Assembly: GCA_045110285.1 (NCBI GenBank)
Contig: JBGCGA010000044.1
Location: 1 to 64,000 of the forward strand
DNA length: 64,000 nucleotides
Reading direction: 5' to 3'
Source of the DNA: Putridiphycobacter sp045110285
Lineage (GTDB): Bacteria > Bacteroidota > Bacteroidia > Flavobacteriales_D > Crocinitomicaceae
Shown here: positions 52,664-61,797 of the stretch, in pieces
How positions within the stretch are numbered: the first letter of the stretch is position 1
Layout of the letters: each line of letters starts with the position of its first letter
Position numbers and translations under genes: made by a program
The notes under the pieces: model-generated
Seen by the model: the letters and a program-made list of their open reading frames with translations, nothing else
The model's database searches: none
What the model was told of the DNA's origin: nothing

Positions 52664-53093
52664 GAAACAAATATACAATACAATATCAATATGCATATTT
52701 GCAAGTGTTTTATTACTTAGCTGCAATAAAGAAGGAAACTACCCCATTCCTAACTTACCCGTTAATTTGGTTTTGAATTTAAATCTACCTGCTTATCAAG
52801 ACTTAAATAACCCAGGCGGTTGGGCCTATGTTAATGGCGGTTCAAGAGGGATTATTGTATATAACAATTTTAATGAATTTGTTGCTTTAGACAGGCATAC
52901 CACTGTTTTTCCAGACTCTACATGCTCAGTTGCTGAAGTTGACTCAATCAATACCTTTGTTTTAAACGACCCATGTTCTGCAGCTCAATTCTCGATAACC
53001 AATGGTACAGCACTTAAAGAGCCCGCAAAATGGGGACTGCGGCAGTATTTTGCGACTTGGGACGGTGCTTCAATTGTTCAAATTACAAATTAG
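52662..53093 (+). CDS. Rieske-like lipoprotein without iron-sulphur ligands
   Basis: A 143-residue lipoprotein (lipobox LLLSC, Cys21), started at the internal ATG at 52662 where the signal begins. The mature part follows the small Bacteroidota Rieske-like plan: PGGWAYVNGGSRGIIVYNN, FVALDRHTTVFPDSTCSVAEVD, NDPCSAAQFSITNGTALKEPAKWGLRQY. In true Rieske proteins the CxH and CxxH pairs would sit at the FPDSTCSV and DPCSAAQF positions; here the His ligands are absent, so a [2Fe-2S] cluster is unlikely. Location: envelope membrane. Its 3' end overlaps the convergent protease gene's end by 11 bp. Confidence 0.55.
   Translation: MKQIYNTISICIFASVLLLSCNKEGNYPIPNLPVNLVLNLNLPAYQDLNNPGGWAYVNGGSRGIIVYNNFNEFVALDRHTTVFPDSTCSVAEVDSINTFVLNDPCSAAQFSITNGTALKEPAKWGLRQYFATWDGASIVQITN
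52668..52675 (-). promoter_or_regulatory. -7 promoter element of the small basic protein gene
   Basis: Minus strand TATATTTG, four bases before ATG 52663, inside the coding start of the divergent lipoprotein gene. It supports the short start and predicts a leaderless mRNA. Confidence 0.4.
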
Positions 53094-54675
53094 AGATCTT
53101 CTTTTCAAAAGCCCTTAAGGCTTCACGGATGTCCATATCATCTTTTAAATAAATCTGATAATATCCGTTTTCCTCGAATAAATGCCTTGCTACCTCTGCT
53201 TTAATTCGATTTCGTATAATTAATTCAGATCGATCAATGTCTGTCGGTCGCTTTTTAATCTCCAATTTATTTTCAGCATATGAAATAAAATCATCAAACA
53301 TTTTGTCAGTTACCCTAAAAGAATCATTGAATTGACTAAAACTATTCCACTTTGTTCTTTTTCCATCCAGAAAACCAAAAACCCATTGATTGAAGGCGCT
53401 ACCATAATAAAGACTTGTGAGGTAATATGATGCTCCTACTGTATCGTTCGGAACAAACACATCCGGATAAATCCCTCCTCCCCCGTATACCTTTCTTCCT
53501 TTCGGAGTAATGAAGAGCAACGAATCATTTACTTTTATACTATCCTCTGAAAACATTTCGCCAGACTCATATCTATTATAATAATCGTTATCATAATCAA
53601 CTCCGTCACCATATGGTTTTTGAATGCTGCGTCCCGTGGGGGTATAATATCTCGAAATTGTTAAACGCAATGCACTTCCGTCATTAAACTCTTGCTGATC
53701 TTGAACTAGACCTTTGCCAAAAGACCGCCTCCCTAAAATATATCCTCTATCATTATCTTGAATAGCTCCTGCAACAATTTCAGATGCAGATGCAGAAAGC
53801 GAATTAATTAAGACAATCACCTCAACATCTTGCAGCAACCCTGTGCTAGTTGACATATAGTCTTTTCTACCAGTCCGCCTGCCTTCAGTATAAACTATTA
53901 GCTTTTTCGCAGTTAAAAACTGATCGACAATAATTTTTGCAGCATCTAAAAAGCCTCCGCCATTATTTCGCAGGTCAAAAATTAACTTTCTCATTCCCTG
54001 CGCCTTCAATTCAGAAGCAGCTTCCACAAATTCCTTCGCACAGTTGGCAGTGAAACTGCTTAATTTAATGAACCCAACTTCGTTATTAAGCATAATATTA
54101 GCAGTAATACTATTGACTGAAATTAACCCCCTATTGATCGATATTGGCAATACATCTCCCGATCTCAGAACTTTTAAACGAACCTGCGTATTAGGCTTTC
54201 CTTTTAACATAGCCATTACTTTACTATTGTCTAATTTTAAATCTGCTAAAATAGAATCACCTACCTGCAACACCCTGTCACCTGGCTGTAAACCAGCAAC
54301 TTTTGAAGGGGAATTTGGCAGTACATGGGTGACAACTAATGTATCCTGATGAATTAAAAACCGGATTCCGATACCTCCAAATTGCCCATCAAGCTGCTCA
54401 TTTACAGACGCTAAATCTTTTGGCGGAATATACTGTGAATGCGGATCTAACTTCTGAATCATTCCCTCAATACTACTCTCCAATAAAAAATTATAGTCTA
54501 CTGAATCCACATATTTATAGTCTATTAAATCTAAAATAGTTGACAGTTTAGATTCAGTTGTGCTTAATCCATTAGATGTAATCGCGTTGTTTGGCAGAAA
54601 TTTAGTTCCAATATACAATCCTGCTGCAAATATTCCAGCCATTAATACTGGCCATAAAAATTTATATTCTTTCAT
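53083..54675 (-). CDS. S41 family C-terminal processing peptidase
   Basis: A 530-residue membrane-anchored periplasmic serine protease (Ctp/Prc type). N-terminal anchor (MAGIFAAGLYIGTKF), a helical leader region, a PDZ domain (~95-175, GGIGIRFLI to VLRSGDVLPISI) and the S41 catalytic core: RKLIFDLRNNGGGFLDAA, EVIVLINSLSASASEIVAGAIQDNDRG with the nucleophile Ser in the SASASE stretch, then the Lys general base in GRRSFGKGLVQ. The C-terminal ~120 residues are helical. Such enzymes trim C-termini of envelope proteins. It starts directly at the end of the dCMP deaminase gene. Confidence 0.92.
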   Translation of the reverse strand: MKEYKFLWPVLMAGIFAAGLYIGTKFLPNNAITSNGLSTTESKLSTILDLIDYKYVDSVDYNFLLESSIEGMIQKLDPHSQYIPPKDLASVNEQLDGQFGGIGIRFLIHQDTLVVTHVLPNSPSKVAGLQPGDRVLQVGDSILADLKLDNSKVMAMLKGKPNTQVRLKVLRSGDVLPISINRGLISVNSITANIMLNNEVGFIKLSSFTANCAKEFVEAASELKAQGMRKLIFDLRNNGGGFLDAAKIIVDQFLTAKKLIVYTEGRRTGRKDYMSTSTGLLQDVEVIVLINSLSASASEIVAGAIQDNDRGYILGRRSFGKGLVQDQQEFNDGSALRLTISRYYTPTGRSIQKPYGDGVDYDNDYYNRYESGEMFSEDSIKVNDSLLFITPKGRKVYGGGGIYPDVFVPNDTVGASYYLTSLYYGSAFNQWVFGFLDGKRTKWNSFSQFNDSFRVTDKMFDDFISYAENKLEIKKRPTDIDRSELIIRNRIKAEVARHLFEENGYYQIYLKDDMDIREALRAFEKKISNL

Positions 54676-55101
54676 TTAAATGTCCTCTATTAGCATGGTT
54701 TCAACACCATATTCAGTTAAAAAATCGATTCCTGACGAATCTTTATAGGCCGAATGATAAATTACTCTTTTTATACCTGATTGAATAATCAATTTACTGC
54801 ATTCTTTACATGGTGACAGTGTTACATACAAAGTTGCATTCTTTGCTGATTGAGTCGATTTTGCGACTTTTAAAATTGCATTCGCCTCAGCATGCAATAC
54901 ATACCATTGTGTATCACCATTTTCATCTTCACAACAATTAACATAGCCGCTAGGCGTTCCATTGTAGCCGTCAGATATAATCATACTATCTTTTACGATA
55001 ATAGCACCAACTTGCTTTCTTTCGCAATAAGATAGTTTTGCCCACTCGCTTGCTATTCGGAGATAGGCCTTATCATACTTTAATTGCTTTTGGTCCGTCA
55101 T
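54676..55101 (-). CDS. Deoxycytidylate (dCMP) deaminase
   Basis: A 141-residue zinc enzyme converting dCMP to dUMP for thymidylate synthesis. The zinc site is HAEANAIL (HAE) and TLSPCKECSKLII (PCxxC); the N-terminal AYLRIASEWAKLSYCERKQVGAIIVKDSMIISDGYNGTPSG is the ComEB/dCMP deaminase signature and carries the second-metal/allosteric-region residues (YNG). Directly abuts the S41 peptidase gene with no gap, a pairing seen in Bacteroidota. Confidence 0.94.
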   Translation of the reverse strand: MTDQKQLKYDKAYLRIASEWAKLSYCERKQVGAIIVKDSMIISDGYNGTPSGYVNCCEDENGDTQWYVLHAEANAILKVAKSTQSAKNATLYVTLSPCKECSKLIIQSGIKRVIYHSAYKDSSGIDFLTEYGVETMLIEDI

Positions 55102-55210
55102 TTTGTAAAAAAAGAAGTAAAGTTAGCCTTTTTTTACTTGCCCTCATTTTAATATTGAGTGAAATGAGTATGCTCTTGACCTTAATTAACTAATTTTAAA
55201 GTTTAATCTG

Positions 55211-55218
55211 TATTTTTG
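55211..55218 (+). promoter_or_regulatory. -7 promoter element of the rsgA operon
   Basis: TATTTTTG, 28 bp before the TTG start at 55247. Confidence 0.4.
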
Positions 55219-55246
55219 CCAAAAAAAACAAGCACTGAAAACAGGA

Positions 55247-56185
55247 TTGGTCATAAAATCAACGGGGAGCTGGTACAAAGTTTTAGATGAAGCAAATCAG
55301 ATTTGGAATTGCAGAATTCGTGGTAAACTTCGCACTAAAGACATTAAATCTACAAATCCTGTAGCAGTAGGAGATTCAGTAGTGTTTGATACTGAAGATA
55401 AAAACAGATATGAAGGCGTTATTAAAAGCATCAATAAACGTCTAAACTACATTGTAAGAAAATCGATTAACCTAAGCAAACGATCACATATTTTAGCGGC
55501 AAATATAGATCACGTCTATTTATTGGTTACCCTTGTTGCTCCTGAAACTACTACAGGTTTTATTGATAGGTTTTTGGTAAGCGCTGAAGCTTATCACATT
55601 CCAGTGACGCTGTTATTTAATAAAATAGACTTATTTAATGGTGATGAATTAGAAATCATTGAAGAGTTTAAAGAAACTTATTCTAGTATTGGCTATCCTT
55701 GTTATAACATTTCAGCCACAGATCCAAAATCAGTTGAATTCTTAAAGAATGAAATTAAAGGAAATAAAGTCATGTTTGGAGGACACAGCGGTGTAGGTAA
55801 ATCAACTTTAGTAAATGCTTTAGACCCAAATCTTGCAATAAAAACTAGCGATATTTCGGAAGCTAATTTATCGGGCCAACATACTACAACTTTTGCCGAA
55901 ATGCATCCGCTTCCGAGTGGTGGCTTTATAATTGACACGCCTGGTGTCCGAGCATTCGGTTTAATAGATTTTGAAAAAGCCTCTTTAGGTCATTATTTTC
56001 CAGAAATTTCAGAATTAATGGGACATTGTAAGTTTAATAATTGCCTTCATATAAATGAGCCACATTGTGCCGTTAAGGAAGCGGTTGAGAATGAATATAT
56101 TTCAAGTTCACGCTATGAAAATTATTTGCAAATGTATCATGATGACGACACAGAAAACTACAGAGAAAGTTTGTATAGAAAATGA
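55247..56185 (+). CDS. rsgA: Ribosome small-subunit-dependent GTPase RsgA
   Basis: A 312-residue GTPase that checks late 30S assembly. The start is TTG at 55247: VIKSTGSWYKV begins the OB-fold and no ATG precedes it. The OB-fold (residues 1-70) is followed by circularly permuted GTPase motifs: NKID (G4), GHSGVGKSTLVNAL (G1), DTPG (G3), then the C-terminal zinc finger with three Cys and one His in the segment HCKFNNCLHINEPHC. First gene of a four-gene operon; its stop overlaps the dtd start in ATGA. Confidence 0.95.
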   Translation: MVIKSTGSWYKVLDEANQIWNCRIRGKLRTKDIKSTNPVAVGDSVVFDTEDKNRYEGVIKSINKRLNYIVRKSINLSKRSHILAANIDHVYLLVTLVAPETTTGFIDRFLVSAEAYHIPVTLLFNKIDLFNGDELEIIEEFKETYSSIGYPCYNISATDPKSVEFLKNEIKGNKVMFGGHSGVGKSTLVNALDPNLAIKTSDISEANLSGQHTTTFAEMHPLPSGGFIIDTPGVRAFGLIDFEKASLGHYFPEISELMGHCKFNNCLHINEPHCAVKEAVENEYISSSRYENYLQMYHDDDTENYRESLYRK

Positions 56186-56634
56186 AAGTTGTGATTCAAA
56201 GAGTTAACGAAGCTAGTGTTCGCATTAAAAATAAGGACACAAAATCGATAAAGAATGGGTTTGTTTTACTGCTAGGATACGAATCTGCTGACACAATTGA
56301 AGACATTGACTGGACTGTAAAAAAAATATTAAATTTACGAGTGTTTGCGGACAAAGATAAATTAATGAATCTTAACTTATTGGATATTGACGGCGAATTA
56401 CTGTGCGTGAGTCAGTTTACTTTGCATGCTAAAACAAAAAAAGGAAATCGACCATCATTTATTCATGCAGCCAAACCTGCTTTTGCAGAGCAACTTTACA
56501 ATTTCACCATTTCAGAATTTGAGAAAGCCTTGCCAAATAAGGTAAAAACGGGAATTTTTGGAGCCGACATGAAAGTGCTTTTAATAAATGATGGTCCGGT
56601 AACTATTATAGTAGATTCAAAAAATAAAATTTAA
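56182..56634 (+). CDS. dtd: D-aminoacyl-tRNA deacylase
   Basis: A 150-residue enzyme that clears D-amino acids from tRNA. Signatures: MKVVIQRVNEASVRI at the start, SQFTLHAKTKKGNRPSF (the GxRPSF motif with the catalytic backbone), and NDGPVTIIVDS at the C-terminus, the Gly-cis-Pro motif region. Its ATG overlaps the rsgA stop by 4 bp; mazG follows 3 bp after its stop. Confidence 0.95.
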   Translation: MKVVIQRVNEASVRIKNKDTKSIKNGFVLLLGYESADTIEDIDWTVKKILNLRVFADKDKLMNLNLLDIDGELLCVSQFTLHAKTKKGNRPSFIHAAKPAFAEQLYNFTISEFEKALPNKVKTGIFGADMKVLLINDGPVTIIVDSKNKI

Positions 56635-56637
56635 GAT

Positions 56638-56964
56638 ATGAAAATTTCAGACGCTCAGCAACTAGTAGACGATTGGATTAAGACCTATGGAGTACGGTAT
56701 TTTAATGAACTTACTAACATGGCTCAATTAACCGAAGAAGTTGGCGAAGTGGCCCGGATAATAGCGCGTAGGTACGGCGAACAAAGTGAAAAAGAATCTG
56801 ACAAAAATAAGGATCTGGGAGATGAAATGGCTGATGTTTTATGGGTACTTATTTGCTTGGCCAATCAAACAGGAATTGATTTAGAAGAGGCCTTACAAAA
56901 GAACTTAGATAAAAAAACTAAAAGAGATCATTCTAGACATCATAGTAACGATAAATTGGCATAA
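56638..56964 (+). CDS. MazG-like nucleotide pyrophosphohydrolase
   Basis: A 108-residue all-alpha NTP pyrophosphohydrolase. Metal ligands: LTEEVGEVARII (EExxE) and KDLGDEMADVLWVLICLANQ (ExxD). Small single-domain MazG proteins hydrolyse non-canonical or excess dNTPs to monophosphates. It lies 3 bp behind dtd and directly before the DUF5916 gene, whose TTG start immediately follows its TAA stop. Confidence 0.92.
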   Translation: MKISDAQQLVDDWIKTYGVRYFNELTNMAQLTEEVGEVARIIARRYGEQSEKESDKNKDLGDEMADVLWVLICLANQTGIDLEEALQKNLDKKTKRDHSRHHSNDKLA

Positions 56965-59400
56965 TTGAAGTTACACATCCTCATATCGGCAACTTTAATT
57001 TGGTCGTTTGTTTCAGTGAGTCAAGAAACACCTCTCACTATTCTGAATATAAATGAGGAAATCACAATTGACGGCGTAGATGATGAATCTGCTTGGTCAA
57101 ACGCTGTCGGAAGTAATGAGTTTACTCAAACGTCTCCAAATGCCGGAAAAGCATCAATTCAAAAAACGGAAGTTAAAATGCTTTACGACAATGAAGCAGT
57201 CTATATTTTCGCTACCATGCATGAAACTCATCCCGATAGTATTACGAGAACTCTATCGCGAAGAGATGACTTTGGAAATGCAGACATATTTGGTATTGTT
57301 ATAGATACTTATGGGGCAAGTACAATTGGTTTTGGCTTTTTAGTGACGGCTGCTGGCGTTCAGGTTGACGAAATTCATACGCCGAACAATATTGACAGAA
57401 ATTGGAATGCAGTATGGTATAGTTCTGTAAAATGTATGGATGACAGATGGGTAGCAGAATTTAAGATTCCATTGGCTGCTTTTCGTTTTCCGAATCAAAA
57501 CACACAGAACTGGAAAGCTAATTTCACTCGTCACATCAGACGAAACAGAGAAGATTCAAATTGGCATTTTTATGATGCTACAAAATTGAATTATTTATCG
57601 CAGTTTGGAGATTTAAAAGGAGTAGAGCAATTAAAATCACCAGTAAGGCTAGCACTATTTCCGTATGTAAGCGGCTACTTAGATGTTGTTGACAAGGACA
57701 TTAGACCAACTGTAAATGGTGGAATGGATCTAAAATATGGCGTCAATGATGCCTTTACTTTAGACATGACCTTGATTCCTGATTTTGGTCAAGTGAGGTT
57801 TGATGATCAGGTTTTAAATCTATCGCCCTATGAAATCAGATTTGACGAATTCAGACAATTTTTCACGGAAGGTGTAGAATTATTTAATAAAGGAGATTTG
57901 TTTTACAGCAGAAGGCTAGGTGGCCCCCCCATCAATCAAAGTGAATTAGAGAGCAAATCGGAAAACGAAGTCATTGAATTGGAAAAAAACTCTGCCCAAT
58001 TAGTGAATTCAACTAAATTTTCAGGTCGCACAAAAAAAGGTCTGGGAATTGGTGTTTTAAATGGAACTAGTATTGCCACACGGGTGAACATAAAAGATAC
58101 AATTACTAATGCAGAACGATTTATTGAAACAAGTCCTCTTACTAACTACAATATTTTAGTATTTGACCAAAACTTAAAACACAATTCAAGTTTAACTTTG
58201 GCTAATTCTAATGTTTGGAGAGCTGGCGAAACTTATGACGCGAACGTTACTGCATTCTTATTTGATTTGTTCGATAAATCTGAAAATTTTAATATCAACG
58301 GTAATGCCTCAAATTCACAATTATTCATTAATAATGAAGCTATTATTGGGCAAAAATATGAATTGGAAGCTGGGAAATTTGCTGGGAAATTTATTACTAA
58401 CATTTCCGCAGAATTGGTTGATGAAAAATTCGACAATAATGACTTGGGTTTTTTATTGAGAAACAATTATAAAAACATCAACTATTATGCTGGCTACCGA
58501 ACATGGGAACCATTCTGGAAGATGATTCGGTTTTGGAGTGAAATAGAAATTGATCATACTAGGCTTCATCAACCTGATAATTTTGAAAATTTAAGTGTTT
58601 ACACCGAGATTGGGGGGGCATTTAAAAATTTTTTATTTGCAGGTGTAAATTATACTGCTTTCCCGATAGCTGAGAATGATTTTTTTGAAGCACGAACGGC
58701 AGACTTTTTTTACATAAGACCGGGAGGTAATAGAATAGGTGGTTTTTTATCTTCCAACTATGCTAAAAAGTTTGCTTATGATGTTAATGCTTCTTATATG
58801 CAAAGGGCAGAATCAGGACGATACGACCTATCAATAAGACTAAGCCCAAGATTTAGATTTAATGACAAGTTTTCCGTCATCTACAATTTCACTTATGATT
58901 ATCAGAAAAATGATGTAGGGCTTGCATTAACTAATCAGTTTGAAATTATTCAGAGCAACGAGGCTCCAATTTTTGGACAAAGAGACAGACAAAACATAAC
59001 TAATCTTTTAACTGCCAACTACGTCTTTAATAACAAAATGGATTTATCACTAAGAGCCAGACACTATTGGTCGATAGTTGACTACAAAACATTTTATGAG
59101 TTAAAAAAAAATGGAGACATAGATGACATTGATTATTCAGGACTAACTTCAAATAGCGAATCTATCCACAATAATAATTTCAACATTTTCACAATCGACA
59201 TGACCTACTCGTGGGTAATAGCACCTGGGAGTTTTTTAAACATTGTTTATAAACAAGCACTTACATCATCAAATGCTAATACTTCGTTAAATTACTTTAA
59301 CAATATTAGCAATCTTTCTGAATCACCTGCTTTTAATAGTATTTCAGTTAAACTACTCTACTACTTAAGTTACTCTTCAATAAAATCTCTTAAACGTTAA
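56965..59400 (+). CDS. DUF5916 protein with CBM9-like N-domain, probable outer-membrane barrel
   Basis: An 811-residue exported protein with a TTG start directly after the mazG stop; the signal peptide (KLHILISATLIWSFVSVSQ) begins at this codon. Residues ~27-190 are a carbohydrate-binding family 9-like domain (ITIDGVDDESAWSNAV, AVYIFATMHETHPD, RDDFGNADIFGIVIDTYG, VAEFKIPLAAFRFP). The remainder is the DUF5916 barrel (YVSGYLDVVDKDIRPTVNGGMDLKYG, LIPDFGQVRFDDQVLNLSPYE, FDEFRQFFTEG) ending in strands. DUF5916 proteins are predicted outer-membrane barrels of unknown substrate. Its 3' end overlaps the convergent DUF2797 gene by 11 bp. Confidence 0.85.
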   Translation: MKLHILISATLIWSFVSVSQETPLTILNINEEITIDGVDDESAWSNAVGSNEFTQTSPNAGKASIQKTEVKMLYDNEAVYIFATMHETHPDSITRTLSRRDDFGNADIFGIVIDTYGASTIGFGFLVTAAGVQVDEIHTPNNIDRNWNAVWYSSVKCMDDRWVAEFKIPLAAFRFPNQNTQNWKANFTRHIRRNREDSNWHFYDATKLNYLSQFGDLKGVEQLKSPVRLALFPYVSGYLDVVDKDIRPTVNGGMDLKYGVNDAFTLDMTLIPDFGQVRFDDQVLNLSPYEIRFDEFRQFFTEGVELFNKGDLFYSRRLGGPPINQSELESKSENEVIELEKNSAQLVNSTKFSGRTKKGLGIGVLNGTSIATRVNIKDTITNAERFIETSPLTNYNILVFDQNLKHNSSLTLANSNVWRAGETYDANVTAFLFDLFDKSENFNINGNASNSQLFINNEAIIGQKYELEAGKFAGKFITNISAELVDEKFDNNDLGFLLRNNYKNINYYAGYRTWEPFWKMIRFWSEIEIDHTRLHQPDNFENLSVYTEIGGAFKNFLFAGVNYTAFPIAENDFFEARTADFFYIRPGGNRIGGFLSSNYAKKFAYDVNASYMQRAESGRYDLSIRLSPRFRFNDKFSVIYNFTYDYQKNDVGLALTNQFEIIQSNEAPIFGQRDRQNITNLLTANYVFNNKMDLSLRARHYWSIVDYKTFYELKKNGDIDDIDYSGLTSNSESIHNNNFNIFTIDMTYSWVIAPGSFLNIVYKQALTSSNANTSLNYFNNISNLSESPAFNSISVKLLYYLSYSSIKSLKR

Positions 59401-60178
59401 GGTCTACAAAATAACCTTCATGTTTTCGAATATTCAAAACTCTGTCATTGTCTAACAGTAAATATTGACCTTTAATTCCAAGTAGTTTTCCTTCAATTTT
59501 TGGTAATTTATCAAATCCAACACTTTTTACTTTTTCAGGAAAAGAAATTACAGGATATTTGATGTCAACAATTTCATCATCATCTGTCATATACTGACTT
59601 AAATCATCAGGTAACAATTCTTCCAATTGCCATTTCTCTTCTTCCAAGTCAAACTCTGCCAATTCGTTTTTCAACATTTTTCGCCAATTCGTTTTATCAG
59701 TGAATGATGATTTTAAAGCAACTTCTATCTCACCAGCCAATTGCCGATATGGTACTTCTGCAATTTTAATCGCTTGTGAAGCCCCTTGATCAATCCACCT
59801 AGTTGGCACTTGAGTATCTCTTGTTACTCCAACTTTTAATGCTGACGAAACTGCAAAATAGACCACATGAGGCTGTAAATGATGTTTCTTTTCCCATTCC
59901 ACATCTCTTCCTTCTCCTAAATGCGCACGACATAATTCTGGTCTTATTATGCATTCAGCCGCTTGAGGTGCAGCAGAAAAACAACTATAACAGAACCCCT
60001 GAGCAAATAGTTTTTTAGGAAAATCTCCGCAAGCCATACACTGAACTGTACCAGAAAATTTCAACTGAATTTCTTTACCTATTAATGCATTCATATTAAT
60101 GGTTCCATCCTCGGATTTTAGCGAGTATTTCACCACATCTTCCAATGTTGTTATCATTTTGTGCAGGCGCATTTCCAT
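59390..60178 (-). CDS. DUF2797 protein
   Basis: A 262-residue cytosolic protein matching DUF2797: zinc-type Cys clusters CMACGDFPKKLFAQGFCYSC and CIIRPELCRAHLGEGRD, then HHLQPHVVYFAVSSALKVGVTR and PTRWIDQGASQAIKIAEVPYRQLAGEIE, the most conserved part, which resembles a GIY-YIG-like module (KVGVTR). The function is unknown; a nucleic-acid role is possible from the zinc ribbon plus GIY-YIG-like segment. Start at the first Met, with a -7 element 24 bp upstream; Met8 is an alternative. Confidence 0.86.
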   Translation of the reverse strand: MEMRLHKMITTLEDVVKYSLKSEDGTINMNALIGKEIQLKFSGTVQCMACGDFPKKLFAQGFCYSCFSAAPQAAECIIRPELCRAHLGEGRDVEWEKKHHLQPHVVYFAVSSALKVGVTRDTQVPTRWIDQGASQAIKIAEVPYRQLAGEIEVALKSSFTDKTNWRKMLKNELAEFDLEEEKWQLEELLPDDLSQYMTDDDEIVDIKYPVISFPEKVKSVGFDKLPKIEGKLLGIKGQYLLLDNDRVLNIRKHEGYFVDLNV

Positions 60179-60201
60179 TCGTAATTATTTTAACTGAAAA
60201 T

Positions 60202-60209
60202 CAAAGTTA
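60202..60209 (-). promoter_or_regulatory. -7 promoter element of the DUF2797 gene
   Basis: Minus strand TAACTTTG (TAnnTTTG), 23 bases ahead of ATG 60178. Confidence 0.45.
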
Positions 60210-60278
60210 AAAAAACAAATAATAGTAATGTTGGCTTAACAGCTAAGAAAAAAATATTAGTTAATTTAGCACTATTGT

Positions 60279-61025
60279 ATGAACTTATTTGAACACATAG
60301 GTAAGTATTTTTTAATGCTTCGTTTTGTATTTTCACGTCCCGAAAAAGGACGAGTTTTCTGGGAACGATTCTTTACCGAAGCGCAAGGCATTGTCATTAA
60401 TTCTATTCCACTTATTGGCTTCCTTTCAATTTTTATGGGAGGTGTAATTTCTCTTCAGACGGCCTCTAATATGAGCTCGCCATTATTGCCAGAATATACA
60501 ATTGGCTATATTACAAGACAATCAACCATATTAGAATTCTCACCCACAATTATTTCATTAATTATTGCGGGGAAAGTTGGTTCGAACATAGCTTCTGAAA
60601 TTGGAACCATGCGTGTTACTGAGCAAATTGATGCATTAGAAATAATGGGAGTAAATTCCATTGGCTACTTGATGTTTCCAAAAATATTAGCTACAACCAT
60701 CTTTTTTCCATTTGCAATAATTATTTCAATGCTTTTAAGTTTAATCGGCGGATGGATAGCAGGTGTAACATCAAACCTATACACAACTGAAACCTATATT
60801 ATTGGGTTACGAGCGTTTTGGGATGTAGATCAACATCACTTATATTATGCACTTGGCAAAACTATGGTGTTCGCTTTTCTTATCACTTCTATTGCATGCT
60901 ACTATGGTTATTATACAAAAGGTGGAGCCCTAGAGGTAGGAAAAGCAAGCACAAATGCTGTAGTTGCAGCATCTGTTGCGATTCTACTAGCAAACTATAT
61001 TTTAACTCAACTCGTGCTGATATAA
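60279..61025 (+). CDS. MlaE/YrbE-type ABC transporter permease
   Basis: A 248-residue inner-membrane permease of the MlaE family, which moves phospholipids between membranes. Five to six hydrophobic segments with the family core FLSIFMGGVISLQTASNM, the EFSPTIISLIIAGKVGSNIASEIGTMRVTEQIDALEIMGVNSIGYL block (the most conserved element) and a C-terminal KGGALEVGKASTNAVVAASVAILLANYILTQL. The ATPase gene starts 1 bp downstream. Usual partners MlaD (MCE) and MlaB are not present in the operon. Confidence 0.93.
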   Translation: MNLFEHIGKYFLMLRFVFSRPEKGRVFWERFFTEAQGIVINSIPLIGFLSIFMGGVISLQTASNMSSPLLPEYTIGYITRQSTILEFSPTIISLIIAGKVGSNIASEIGTMRVTEQIDALEIMGVNSIGYLMFPKILATTIFFPFAIIISMLLSLIGGWIAGVTSNLYTTETYIIGLRAFWDVDQHHLYYALGKTMVFAFLITSIACYYGYYTKGGALEVGKASTNAVVAASVAILLANYILTQLVLI

Positions 61026-61026
61026 G

Positions 61027-61788
61027 GTGATTGAAGTCAAAAACATATCGAAGTCATTTGGTGATACTCAAATTTTATTTGATGTTTCCGCTAAATTTGA
61101 ACCTGGTAAGGTCAATCTTATCATTGGTGGATCCGGACAGGGCAAATCAGTGCTTACTAAATGTATAGTTGGTTTGCATGAGGTAGACGAAGGCGCAGTT
61201 ATTTATGACGATCGCATCTTTTCAAGCATGAATCGGACGGAAAGAAAAGTAATTCGACAAGAAATTGGCATGTTGTTCCAAGGCAGCGCACTTTTTGATT
61301 CTTTAACTGTTTTAGAAAATGTGATGTTTCCCTTAAAAATGTTTACTGACATGAGTAAGGAAGAGCGAGCAGAAAGAGCACGTGTGTGCTTAGAACGTGT
61401 CGGAATAATTGACAAAGATAACTTGTTGCCAGCCGAAACCTCAGGTGGTATGCAAAAAAGAATTGCTATCGCTCGAGCAATTGCCATGAATCCAAAATAT
61501 TTATTTTGTGATGAGCCAAATTCTGGACTTGATCCCAAAACTTCAATTATGATTGATAACTTGATTAAGGAAATTACATATGAATACAATATGACAACTA
61601 TAGTTATTACTCATGATATGAATTCTGTTATTGAAATTGGTGATCACATCATATTCATTAACCAAGGAAGAAATTGGTGGCAAGGTAATAACGAAGAAAT
61701 ATTAAAAACGGATAACCAAGAAGTGGTAGAATTCGTATACGCCTCTAACTTCATGAAAAATTTGAGGTCGAAAATTGTAAATAACTAA
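61027..61788 (+). CDS. ABC transporter ATP-binding protein (MlaF-like)
   Basis: A 253-residue ATPase with GTG start. Walker A GGSGQGKSV (with Gln, typical of MlaF-like members), Q-loop MLFQGSALFDSLTVLENVMFPL as in MlaF, signature TSGGMQKRIAIARAI, Walker B YLFCDEPNSGLDP and His switch VITHDMNSVIEIGD. Pairs with the MlaE-type permease 1 bp upstream; the coiled-coil protein follows 9 bp downstream. Confidence 0.93.
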   Translation: MIEVKNISKSFGDTQILFDVSAKFEPGKVNLIIGGSGQGKSVLTKCIVGLHEVDEGAVIYDDRIFSSMNRTERKVIRQEIGMLFQGSALFDSLTVLENVMFPLKMFTDMSKEERAERARVCLERVGIIDKDNLLPAETSGGMQKRIAIARAIAMNPKYLFCDEPNSGLDPKTSIMIDNLIKEITYEYNMTTIVITHDMNSVIEIGDHIIFINQGRNWWQGNNEEILKTDNQEVVEFVYASNFMKNLRSKIVNN

Positions 61789-61797
61789 ACTAATAAA

